Assembly (NCBI GenBank): GCA_965119215.1
Contig: CBCPKK010000005.1
Span: 124,001 to 188,000 of the forward strand
Origin: Buttiauxella sp965119215
GTDB lineage: Bacteria; Pseudomonadota; Gammaproteobacteria; Enterobacterales; Enterobacteriaceae
Direction of reading: 5' to 3'
DNA: 64,000 bases
The stretch's first letter is position 1. The number at the start of each line of letters is the position of its first letter. This document shows positions 15,645 through 22,891 of this stretch, in pieces. Under the pieces are notes generated by a model, which searched no databases, was not told the origin of the DNA, and worked only from the letters and a program-made list of their open reading frames with translations. A program made the position numbers and the translations under genes.

Positions 15645-17204
15645 CTACGAGTTACGAATCAAATAATCAAAGGCGCTCAGAGAGGCTTTAGCACCTTCGC
15701 CGGTCGCAATAATGATTTGTTTGTACGGCACGGTAGTGCAGTCGCCCGCAGCAAACACACCTTTCACGGTAGTTTCGCATTTCGCATCAATGATGATTTC
15801 ACCCATGCGGTTGCGCTCTACGCTACCTTCCAGCCAATTGGTGTTTGGCAGCAGACCTATTTGCACAAAAATACCCGCCAGTTCAATCTCATGCACGCTT
15901 TCGGTAACGCGATCTTTATACTGCAAACCGGTTACTTTCGAGCCGTCGCCTTTCACTTCCAGCGTTTGCGCGTTCAGAATAATGTCGACGTTTTTCAGGC
16001 TGCGAACTTTATTCTGCAAGACCTGGTCGGCTTTCATTTCTGGGGCAAACTCCAGCAAAGTCACGTGTTCCACGATACCCGCCAGGTCAATTGCCGCTTC
16101 CACGCCAGAGTTACCGCCGCCGATAACCGCCACACGCTTGCCTTTAAACAGCGGGCCGTCGCAGTGTGGGCAATAGGTTACGCCTTTGGTGCGATACTTT
16201 TCTTCGCCCGGCACGTTCATGTTTCGCCATTTTGCACCGGTCGCAATGATAATGCTGCGTGCGCTCAGCGTGGCACCGGATGCGGTTTGAATCTGGTGTA
16301 GCCCGCCTTCGGTTTTAGCCGGAATCAGCTTGCTGGCGCTTTGAGTGTCGATAACGTCTACGTCGTAATCGTCAACGTGGGCTTTCAGTGCGCCCGCCAG
16401 TTTCTGGCCTTCGGTTTTCGGCACGGAAATGTAGTTTTCGATATCAACGGTATCTAATACCTGGCCGCCAAAACGTTCGCCCATCAGGCCGGTACGGATG
16501 CCTTTACGTGCGGAATAAACCGCTGCTGCCGCGCCCGCTGGGCCGCTGCCGACAATCAATACATCGTAAGCCTCACGTTTGTTCAACGCTTCTGCCGCAC
16601 GCTTTTCTGCTCCGGTATCAATTTTCCCCACGATTTCGGCAAGTGTCATACGTCCCTGGCCGAATTCTTTACCGTTGAGGAATACCGCAGGCACGCCCAT
16701 TACGTTGCGTTCCTGAATCTCATTCTGATAAATGCCACCGTCAATCGCGGTATGGCTGATGCGCGGGTTCAGCACCGCCATCAGGTTCAGCGCCTGCACT
16801 ACGTCAGGGCAGTTATGGCATGAAAGCGAGTAATAGGTTTCAAAATGGAAATCGCCGTCGATCTCGCGGATTTGCTCAAGCAAATCTTGCGATTCTTTCG
16901 ACGGATGTCCCCCGGTCTGCAGCAATGCCAGCACCAGAGAAGTAAATTCGTGGCCGAGTGGGGAACCTGCAAAACGCGGCCCCTTATCAGAACCTGGATT
17001 GGTAATTAAAAACGACGGTTTGCGCACCGGCAAATCGTTATTAATGCTGAAAGAAACTTTGTCTGATAACCCCGCAATCTCTGCCAGCAGTTCCTTTATC
17101 TCGGTTGATTTTGCACTGTCGTCCAGCGTGGCAATCAACTCAACAGGTTTGGTTAATCTCTCAAGGTAAGCCTTGAGCTGGGTTTTCATGTTGTTGTCGA
17201 GCAT
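15645..17204 (-). CDS. ahpF: AhpF, alkyl hydroperoxide reductase subunit F
   Basis: The 519-residue flavoprotein is close to the 521 residues of E. coli. Residues 1-200 hold the tandem thioredoxin-like domain with SLSCHNCPD (CxxC about 129-132). The FAD site is VLIVGSGPAGAAAAVYSARK, the second redox pair is YCPHCDG (about 345-348), and the NADH loop is VIGGGNSGVEAAID. It passes electrons from NADH through FAD and both disulfides to AhpC. It follows ahpC by 72 bp, and a hairpin terminator in that gap should lower its expression relative to ahpC. Confidence 0.97.
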   Translation of the reverse strand: MLDNNMKTQLKAYLERLTKPVELIATLDDSAKSTEIKELLAEIAGLSDKVSFSINNDLPVRKPSFLITNPGSDKGPRFAGSPLGHEFTSLVLALLQTGGHPSKESQDLLEQIREIDGDFHFETYYSLSCHNCPDVVQALNLMAVLNPRISHTAIDGGIYQNEIQERNVMGVPAVFLNGKEFGQGRMTLAEIVGKIDTGAEKRAAEALNKREAYDVLIVGSGPAGAAAAVYSARKGIRTGLMGERFGGQVLDTVDIENYISVPKTEGQKLAGALKAHVDDYDVDVIDTQSASKLIPAKTEGGLHQIQTASGATLSARSIIIATGAKWRNMNVPGEEKYRTKGVTYCPHCDGPLFKGKRVAVIGGGNSGVEAAIDLAGIVEHVTLLEFAPEMKADQVLQNKVRSLKNVDIILNAQTLEVKGDGSKVTGLQYKDRVTESVHEIELAGIFVQIGLLPNTNWLEGSVERNRMGEIIIDAKCETTVKGVFAAGDCTTVPYKQIIIATGEGAKASLSAFDYLIRNS

Positions 17205-17225
17205 GTGTCATCTCCCTGATGGCGA

Positions 17226-17253
17226 GAAAAATCGGCAGCAAAACGCTGCCGAT
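17226..17253 (-). terminator. Hairpin terminator between ahpC and ahpF
   Basis: On the minus strand, ATCGGCAGC and GCTGCCGAT form a perfect 9-bp stem around GTTTT, followed by TTTTC. It should stop part of the ahpC transcripts and let the rest read into ahpF. Confidence 0.8.
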
Positions 17254-17276
17254 AAATGAGAAATAGTGCGGGTGAC

Positions 17277-17840
17277 TTAGATTTTACCGACCAGGTCTAA
17301 AGACGGAGCTAATGTCGCGTCGCCTTCTTTCCATTTAGCCGGGCAAACTTCACCTGGGTGAGAAGCAACATACTGAGCCGCTTTCACTTTACGCAGCAGG
17401 TCTGATGCGTCACGGCCAATACCTTCGGCAGTCACTTCGATAGCCTGGATGATGCCCTGTGGGTCAACGATAAAGGTACCGCGGTCAGCCAGGCCTTCGT
17501 CTTCACGCATGTTCTCGAAGTTACGAGTCAGTGCGCCAGTTGGGTCGCCGATCATCGCATATTTGATTTTTGCGATGGTGTCAGAGCTGCTGTGCCACGC
17601 TTTGTGGGTGAAATGGGTGTCAGTGGAAACAGAGTAGATATCCACGCCCAGTTTCTGGAATTCTTCGTAGTGGTCAGCCACATCGCCCAGTTCAGTTGGG
17701 CATACAAAAGTGAAGTCAGCCGGGTAGAAGAAGAAAACGCTCCAGCGACCTTCTACATCCTTCTCGGTAACTTCAATGAATTCACCGTTTTTAAAAGCGC
17801 TGTTTTTGAATGGTTTGATTTTTGTATTAATTAAAGACAT
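17277..17840 (-). CDS. ahpC: AhpC, alkyl hydroperoxide reductase peroxiredoxin
   Basis: The start at 17840 follows CGGAGGAAGTACAA and gives 187 residues beginning MSLINTKIKPFK, as in E. coli. It is a 2-Cys peroxiredoxin: peroxidatic cysteine in FTFVCPTELGD (about Cys47) and resolving cysteine in GEVCPAKW (about Cys166). It reduces H2O2 and organic peroxides in the cytoplasm and is recycled by AhpF. In relatives OxyR induces it. Upstream lie a minus-strand terminator and an OxyR-like half-site. Confidence 0.97.
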   Translation of the reverse strand: MSLINTKIKPFKNSAFKNGEFIEVTEKDVEGRWSVFFFYPADFTFVCPTELGDVADHYEEFQKLGVDIYSVSTDTHFTHKAWHSSSDTIAKIKYAMIGDPTGALTRNFENMREDEGLADRGTFIVDPQGIIQAIEVTAEGIGRDASDLLRKVKAAQYVASHPGEVCPAKWKEGDATLAPSLDLVGKI

Positions 17841-17953
17841 TTGTACTTCCTCCGTTTTGCGATGGGAGAAAGATACCCAATATCGTTGTAAGGCTCTAAT
17901 GGGTAAGTTGTATTGAATTGATAAGTAATACCTAACAAGCGAAACGGCAGACA

Positions 17954-18027
17954 TAAAAAAAGCCACCCGTTGCGGGGTGGCTCTTCATGTTGCGCGTTAC
18001 AATTCCACTTTAAAAAATCATAACAGC
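17954..18027 (-). ncRNA. Candidate ~75-nt small RNA or attenuated leader upstream of ahpC
   Basis: On the minus strand a TTGACC (18058-18063) and a TTTAAT (18034-18039), 18 bp apart, could form a promoter. The predicted RNA would end at a textbook terminator: AGCCACCC and GGGTGGCT around a 5-base loop followed by seven T (17954-17982). No gene lies upstream on this strand to need the terminator. It may be a free small RNA, or a leader whose termination limits ahpC. The terminator is solid; promoter and RNA are inferred. Confidence 0.45.
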
Positions 18028-18095
18028 GGCGGGATTAAATCATTGATGCGTCGGATGGGTCAATCTACGCAATCGTTGTATTAACGATGATTCTG

Positions 18096-18110
18096 ATAGT
18101 TATTAGCTAT
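18096..18110. promoter_or_regulatory. OxyR-like half-site ATAG-N7-CTAT
   Basis: ATAGTTATTAGCTAT is an exact ATAG-N7-CTAT dyad, half of the OxyR consensus. The second half is not seen at the proper spacing on either side. It lies between ahpC and opgB, above the candidate small RNA promoter. Confidence 0.4.
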
Positions 18111-18264
18111 CAGCGTTACGTTTTAAACACGTACAATTCCGAAATACAGCACACTTTTGTGTCAGAGAAATTGCAGGAGTGTGACAACAACGCTAGATTT
18201 AGCGCTCAGATATTATTGAGTACAGCTTTGCGCCATAGCGCGCGTTAATTTCGAGGGTTTGGCG

Positions 18265-20553
18265 TTGTCGGAAATGCTTTCAATTGTGTTGTTTGTCGCA
18301 GCCATTGCCGTGTACGCCGTTAAAGCAGGTCGTAACGCCTGGTGGTTTAGTGCCATCCTTCTTATGTTGGGTCTGTATATTGTCCTGAACGTGACCTTTG
18401 TCGCCAGTAACTACTTTACCGGCGAAGGGATTAACGATGCTGTGCTTTACACCCTAACCAGCAGCCTTACCGGGGCAGGGATTGGAAAATACATTCTGCC
18501 TGGTATCGGGATCTTTGTTGCTCTGGTCGCCGTTTTCGGGGGCTTAACCTGGATTTTACGTCGCCGTAAAGGGCACCCTCATCATTTTGGTTATAGCCTG
18601 TTGGCGCTGGTTTTTGCCGTGGCCTCTGTGGATGCATCACCGGCATTTCGCCAGGTGGCTGAACTGGTAAAATCACAAACCCGTTCTGGTGATTCTGATT
18701 TCGATGTTTATTACAAAGTCCCGCAAGGCAACATTAAAAACCCGAAACTGAATCTGGTTTATATTTATGGCGAAAGTCTTGAACGTACTTATTTACAGCC
18801 AGAGTTTTTCCCTGATTTAGCACCAGAATTAACCGGGCTTAAAAACGAAGGAATAGATTTCAGTCATACCGTGCAATTACCGGGTACTGATTACACTATT
18901 GCCGGAATGGTTGCCTCACAATGTGGTATTCCGTTATTTGCACCATTCGAAGGTAATTCCTCGGCGTCGATGTCGAGTTTCTTCCCTAAAAATATTTGTC
19001 TGGGCGATATCCTGAAAGCCTCAGGGTATGAAAACTATTTTATGCAGGGTGCAGACCTGCGCTTTGCCGGTAAAGACATCTTTTTGCAGTCTCATGGCTT
19101 CGAACATATGTACGGCGCGCAAGAGTTGAAAACCATGGTCGCCGACCCGCAGTACCGCAATAACTGGGGCTTCTACGACGACACCGTGTTAGATGAAGTC
19201 TATGAAAAGTATATTGAACTGTCGAAAGCGAACAAACGCTTCTCACTGTTTACGCTGACCGTTGATACGCACCATCCGGACGGCTTTATCTCGAAAACCT
19301 GTAAACGCCGCAGCTATAAGTTTGATGGCAAAGAAAACCAATCGTTTAGCGCAGTTGCCTGTAGCCAGGAACATATCGCTGCGTTAATCGAAAAAATAAA
19401 GGCATCACCGTATTTTAAAAATACCGTCATTGTCGTGAGTTCCGATCATCTGGCAATGAACAATACCGCCTACAAATATCTCAATCAGCATGAACGTAAT
19501 AACCTGTTCTTTATTATTCGTGGCGATAAACCGCAGGCGGATTTAGTCCCGGTAAAACGTAGCACCCTGGATAACGGCGCAACAGTTTTAGATGTGCTGG
19601 GCGGTGATAATTATCTTGGGTTAGGGCGCAGCAGTTTATCCGGGCAGTCGATTGCATCGGTATTTCTTAACGTTAAAGAAAAGGTGATGGAGTGGAAACC
19701 GGACGTTATCGACCTGTGGAACTTCCCGAAAACCATTACCCAATATGAAATTGACCAGAAGAAAAATACTTTTAGCTACTCTGGCGCACATTTCAAAATG
19801 CCACTGCTGCTGCGTATTCTGGATAAAAAAATCGAGCCGTTGCCTGAAAGCGAATATTCAGCCCCGTTGCGCTATCAACTGGCTGACTTTAAAGAAAATG
19901 ATAAATTTATCTGGGTCGATCGCTGTTTCAAAATGGCGCGTTTGTGGGAGCCCAAACTGGCACTATCCACCGGGCTTTGCGTGGCTCAAGGGCAAACCGG
20001 CGGCCAGCCGTCAGTGCGTTTAATTGAACAGCAGCAAGAACAGCATGCGGTGCAATTTGCGCAGCAAGATATCGACAAAGCGCGTTTTAAAAAGAATGTC
20101 GCATTGTTGAAAGTGGACGAAAATGCCATTCGTTATCAGGCCGATAGCTTTATCTTCAACGTGCCGGGTGCGCCGCAAAACGTGAAAGAATATGCCGGGA
20201 TTTCGCGGCCGGAAGATTGGGGCCGTTGGTCAAATGCCAACCTGGCGCCGGAAGTGAAAATTGAATACGCTGAACCACTGCCGGAAAAATTCGACCTGGT
20301 GATCACAGCCAAAGCATTTGGTCCGAATATCGGCCAGCCGGTGCCGGTAAAAGTGGGAAACCAGCAGCAGACGTTAACGCTTGGCGAAGAACTGAGCACC
20401 ACGACGCTGCATTTTGAAAACTCGGAACGCAGTAGCCTGCTGGAAATCATTCCACCGCAGCCGCAGTTATCTAATGAAGGCAATATTCTTGGCCATGAAC
20501 CGCGCAAGCTGGGGATTGGTATGGAGGATATTAAAGTGGTGCCGGGAGTTTAA
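18265..20553 (+). CDS. opgB: OpgB (MdoB), phosphoglycerol transferase I
   Basis: The likely start is a TTG at 18265, 7 bases after GAGGG; it aligns the N-terminus (SEMLSIVLFVA) with that of E. coli MdoB, giving 762 residues against 763. Three to four N-terminal membrane helices (residues 1-115) precede a periplasmic alkaline-phosphatase/sulfatase-type domain with YIYGESLERTY (metal and nucleophile region) and VVSSDHLAMNN. It moves phosphoglycerol from phosphatidylglycerol to osmoregulated periplasmic glucans. In E. coli the gene lies far away, near dnaC and dnaT. Here it is upstream of ahpC, divergent, so it is relocated or a second copy. Confidence 0.92.
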   Translation: MSEMLSIVLFVAAIAVYAVKAGRNAWWFSAILLMLGLYIVLNVTFVASNYFTGEGINDAVLYTLTSSLTGAGIGKYILPGIGIFVALVAVFGGLTWILRRRKGHPHHFGYSLLALVFAVASVDASPAFRQVAELVKSQTRSGDSDFDVYYKVPQGNIKNPKLNLVYIYGESLERTYLQPEFFPDLAPELTGLKNEGIDFSHTVQLPGTDYTIAGMVASQCGIPLFAPFEGNSSASMSSFFPKNICLGDILKASGYENYFMQGADLRFAGKDIFLQSHGFEHMYGAQELKTMVADPQYRNNWGFYDDTVLDEVYEKYIELSKANKRFSLFTLTVDTHHPDGFISKTCKRRSYKFDGKENQSFSAVACSQEHIAALIEKIKASPYFKNTVIVVSSDHLAMNNTAYKYLNQHERNNLFFIIRGDKPQADLVPVKRSTLDNGATVLDVLGGDNYLGLGRSSLSGQSIASVFLNVKEKVMEWKPDVIDLWNFPKTITQYEIDQKKNTFSYSGAHFKMPLLLRILDKKIEPLPESEYSAPLRYQLADFKENDKFIWVDRCFKMARLWEPKLALSTGLCVAQGQTGGQPSVRLIEQQQEQHAVQFAQQDIDKARFKKNVALLKVDENAIRYQADSFIFNVPGAPQNVKEYAGISRPEDWGRWSNANLAPEVKIEYAEPLPEKFDLVITAKAFGPNIGQPVPVKVGNQQQTLTLGEELSTTTLHFENSERSSLLEIIPPQPQLSNEGNILGHEPRKLGIGMEDIKVVPGV

Positions 20554-20559
20554 GGGCTT

Positions 20560-20724
20560 CCCTTCCCCCTCTCTCCTGGGGGCTGGTGAAATTAACTCTG
20601 TCAGTGTCGCAGACGACACTGTTCTCACGGACCCCACCCCAGCCCTCCCCTTGTCAGAGGAGGGAGCCGACAGGCACTTTTAGCTCCTCCACCTGGCAAG
20701 GGGGAGGTTGGGAGGGGGTGAGGG
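20560..20724. repeat. GC-rich palindromic intergenic repeat, copy 1 (after opgB)
   Basis: Pyrimidine/purine-rich blocks such as GACCCCACCCCAGCCCTCCC and GCAAGGGGGAGGTTGGGAGG form nested stems. The same blocks occur at 35099-35190 and 43450-43657. Like those copies, it fills the gap after a plus-strand gene. Confidence 0.7.
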
Positions 20725-20733
20725 CGTCCGTAC

Positions 20734-22077
20734 TTACAAAATACCTTGCCCCAACATCGCATCGGCAACTTTTACGAAGCCCGCAATGTTCGCGCCGCGC
20801 ACGTAATGCGTTTGCTTATCTTCACCGCCGTAGTTCACACAGGCTTCGTGAATATCCAGCATGATGTGATGCAGACGGATATCAACTTTCTCCGCCTTCC
20901 AGCTCAGACGCGCCGCGTTCTGTGCCATTTCCAGGCCAGACGTTGCCACGCCGCCAGCGTTAGCCGCTTTACCCGGTGCAAACAAGACGCCCGCATCCAG
21001 GAAAAGATTGGTCGCTTCGATGGTGGTCGGCATGTTTGCGCCTTCCGCCACAGCTTTCACACCGTTGGCAATCAGCGTGCGTGCGGCTTCTGTATCCAGC
21101 TCATTTTGTGTTGCACAAGGCAGCGCGATATCAACCGGCACGCTCCACGGCTGCTGGCCTTCGAGATATTGCAGGCCAAATTCTTTCGCGTAATCGGCAA
21201 CACGTCCGTCGCGGCTGGCTTTGATTTCCGTCAAGCGAGCCAGTTTCTCGGTGGTGAAGCCTTCTTCATCGACAACGGTGCCGTTGGAATCAGAGGCTGT
21301 AACCACACGCGCACCCAGCGATAGCGCTTTTTCAATAGCGTATTGCGCCACGTTACCGGAGCCGGAAACCGCAACACGCATCCCTTCAAAGCCCAGGCCA
21401 TGACGTTGGAGCATTGCATCGGTGAAATAGATGAGGCCGTAACCGGTCGCTTCCGGGCGAATCAGGCTGCCGCCAAACGACAGCCCTTTGCCCGTGAACA
21501 CGCAGGCGGTGTTATTGGAGAGTTTTTTCATCATCCCCGCCATAAAGCCCACTTCGCGCCCGCCAACGCCAATGTCGCCCGCAGGCACATCGGTATCTGG
21601 CCCCAGATGGCGATACAGTTCAATCATCAGCGCCTGGCAAAAACGCATGATCTCGCCTTCGCTTTTACCTTTAGGGTTAAAGTCGCTGCCGCCTTTGCCT
21701 CCGCCCATCGGCAGAGTGGTCAGTGCGTTTTTGAAGGTTTGTTCAAAACCTAAGAATTTCAGAATCGAGAGATTAACGGACGGATGGAAACGCATCCCGC
21801 CTTTGAATGGCCCAATCGCGGAGCTAAATTGCACACGCCAGGCGCGGTTAACCTGCACCTGATTTTTGTCATCAACCCAGGTGACGCGGAACTGAATCAC
21901 ACGCTCAGGTTCGACTAAACGCTCCAGCAGCGCTGAACGGCGGTACTGAGGATTCTGTTCCAGAAACGGCCACAGGGTGGTCATCACTTCGCGGACTGCC
22001 TGAGCAAATTCTGGCTGGTGTGGGTCACGCTGTTGTACGCAGGAGAGGAAAGATTCGAGGGAAAGCGAGTTTTCCAT
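20734..22077 (-). CDS. gdhA: GdhA, NADP-specific glutamate dehydrogenase
   Basis: The start at 22077 gives 447 residues, as in E. coli (MENSLSLESFLSCVQQRDP). The hexameric GDH motifs are present: LPMGGGKGGSDF with the catalytic Lys region, PAGDIGVGGREVG, and the Rossmann loop VSGSGNVAQYA. It makes glutamate from 2-oxoglutarate, ammonia and NADPH in the cytoplasm and matters when ammonia is plentiful. AAGGAC precedes the ATG. It ends 10 bp from the palindromic repeat. Confidence 0.97.
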   Translation of the reverse strand: MENSLSLESFLSCVQQRDPHQPEFAQAVREVMTTLWPFLEQNPQYRRSALLERLVEPERVIQFRVTWVDDKNQVQVNRAWRVQFSSAIGPFKGGMRFHPSVNLSILKFLGFEQTFKNALTTLPMGGGKGGSDFNPKGKSEGEIMRFCQALMIELYRHLGPDTDVPAGDIGVGGREVGFMAGMMKKLSNNTACVFTGKGLSFGGSLIRPEATGYGLIYFTDAMLQRHGLGFEGMRVAVSGSGNVAQYAIEKALSLGARVVTASDSNGTVVDEEGFTTEKLARLTEIKASRDGRVADYAKEFGLQYLEGQQPWSVPVDIALPCATQNELDTEAARTLIANGVKAVAEGANMPTTIEATNLFLDAGVLFAPGKAANAGGVATSGLEMAQNAARLSWKAEKVDIRLHHIMLDIHEACVNYGGEDKQTHYVRGANIAGFVKVADAMLGQGIL

Positions 22078-22175
22078 AGATTGAGAAGTCCTTGTTATAA
22101 GTAATGTTGTAGATGTGTTGTGTTCTTTCGAATATAACATTCACTTATTACTTAGCCGCAAGCGATTTCTTTTTA

Positions 22176-22853
22176 TTATCCCTCAAGCCTTATTAGCGTT
22201 ATTAATTGCGCTGCGTCACCTTTCCATATTGCTACGAATGTGTCGCCTTTTTGATATGGCCCAAGTGAATGATTTAAGGTCAGACTCAGGTGTTGGTCAT
22301 CTATTTCATTCAGCGATGCTGCTGAAAAATCAAAGTAACGCCCGACGTGGCGAAACAAGGCCTTGAATAAACTTTCTTTGGCGGAAAACACCAGCGTTAA
22401 TGCGTAATTAAACGAGAAGGGCGAAGCGCTGATAAGCTCTTTCTCCGCACAATCAATAATGCCGCCATAGATTTCTTCGGCAACGTGCGGTGCGATAATG
22501 TCTGCATAATCAATGCCAATTCCCGTGCGCTGCAATGGATTGTCAGTAACGACTGTCGCCAGCGCCACATTGCCACTGTGAGTGATACTGCCGGTAAATC
22601 CTGGCGGCCAACAGGGTTCGCGGTGTAAACCAATACCGGGAATATAATCCTTTATTCCATGAAATTTCAGAGCCTGATTTGCCGCGATCCGGCCTGCCAG
22701 ATGTTCGGCTTTACGCTTATTCACGGCATGGGATAAACGATGATGGTGAGGAAGCCAAACCAGATCTTCGGGCTGAAAAGTTGCGGCGTTAAAATCCACG
22801 CGATAAACGTGAATATCAGGGAAAATATCGAATTGAGAAAGCTGATGTTCCAT
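22176..22853 (-). CDS. entD: EntD, enterobactin 4'-phosphopantetheinyl transferase
   Basis: I choose the ATG at 22851-22853 (225 residues) because an earlier ATG at 22889 would put a terminator hairpin inside the coding region; neither has a good ribosome site. The Sfp-type motifs are visible: KRKAEHLAGRIAANQAL, WPPGFTGSITHS, GIGIDYADI (Mg-binding Asp) and FSAKESLFKALF. It attaches phosphopantetheine from CoA to the carrier domains of EntB and EntF. It follows fepA on the same strand, as in E. coli. It is more divergent from E. coli than its neighbours, as is usual for EntD. Confidence 0.93.
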   Translation of the reverse strand: MEHQLSQFDIFPDIHVYRVDFNAATFQPEDLVWLPHHHRLSHAVNKRKAEHLAGRIAANQALKFHGIKDYIPGIGLHREPCWPPGFTGSITHSGNVALATVVTDNPLQRTGIGIDYADIIAPHVAEEIYGGIIDCAEKELISASPFSFNYALTLVFSAKESLFKALFRHVGRYFDFSAASLNEIDDQHLSLTLNHSLGPYQKGDTFVAIWKGDAAQLITLIRLEG

Positions 22854-22856
22854 AGT

Positions 22857-22883
22857 AAAAAGGGAGGAGAAAACTCTCCCCCC
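22857..22883 (-). terminator. Intrinsic terminator between fepA and entD
   Basis: On the minus strand GGGGGGAG and CTCCTCCC pair (one G-U) around AGTTTT, followed by TTTTT. It begins 9 bp after the fepA stop and would limit read-through into entD. Confidence 0.65.
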
Positions 22884-22891
22884 GTCCATTT

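Larger units (their letters stand above)
17841..18264. promoter_or_regulatory. 424-bp intergenic region between ahpC and opgB
   Basis: This gene-free stretch holds the ahpC promoter on the minus strand, a strong minus-strand terminator (17954-17982), a promoter-like pair in front of it, an OxyR-like half-site and, at the right, the opgB promoter and ribosome site (GAGGG at 18253-18257). I see no credible small protein. Known ahpC promoters bind OxyR, but I cannot place a full four-part OxyR site here. Confidence 0.6.

Noticed and set aside
15717..16301. 194-codon open frame antisense to ahpF
   Set aside because: It is contained in ahpF and has no motif or ribosome site.
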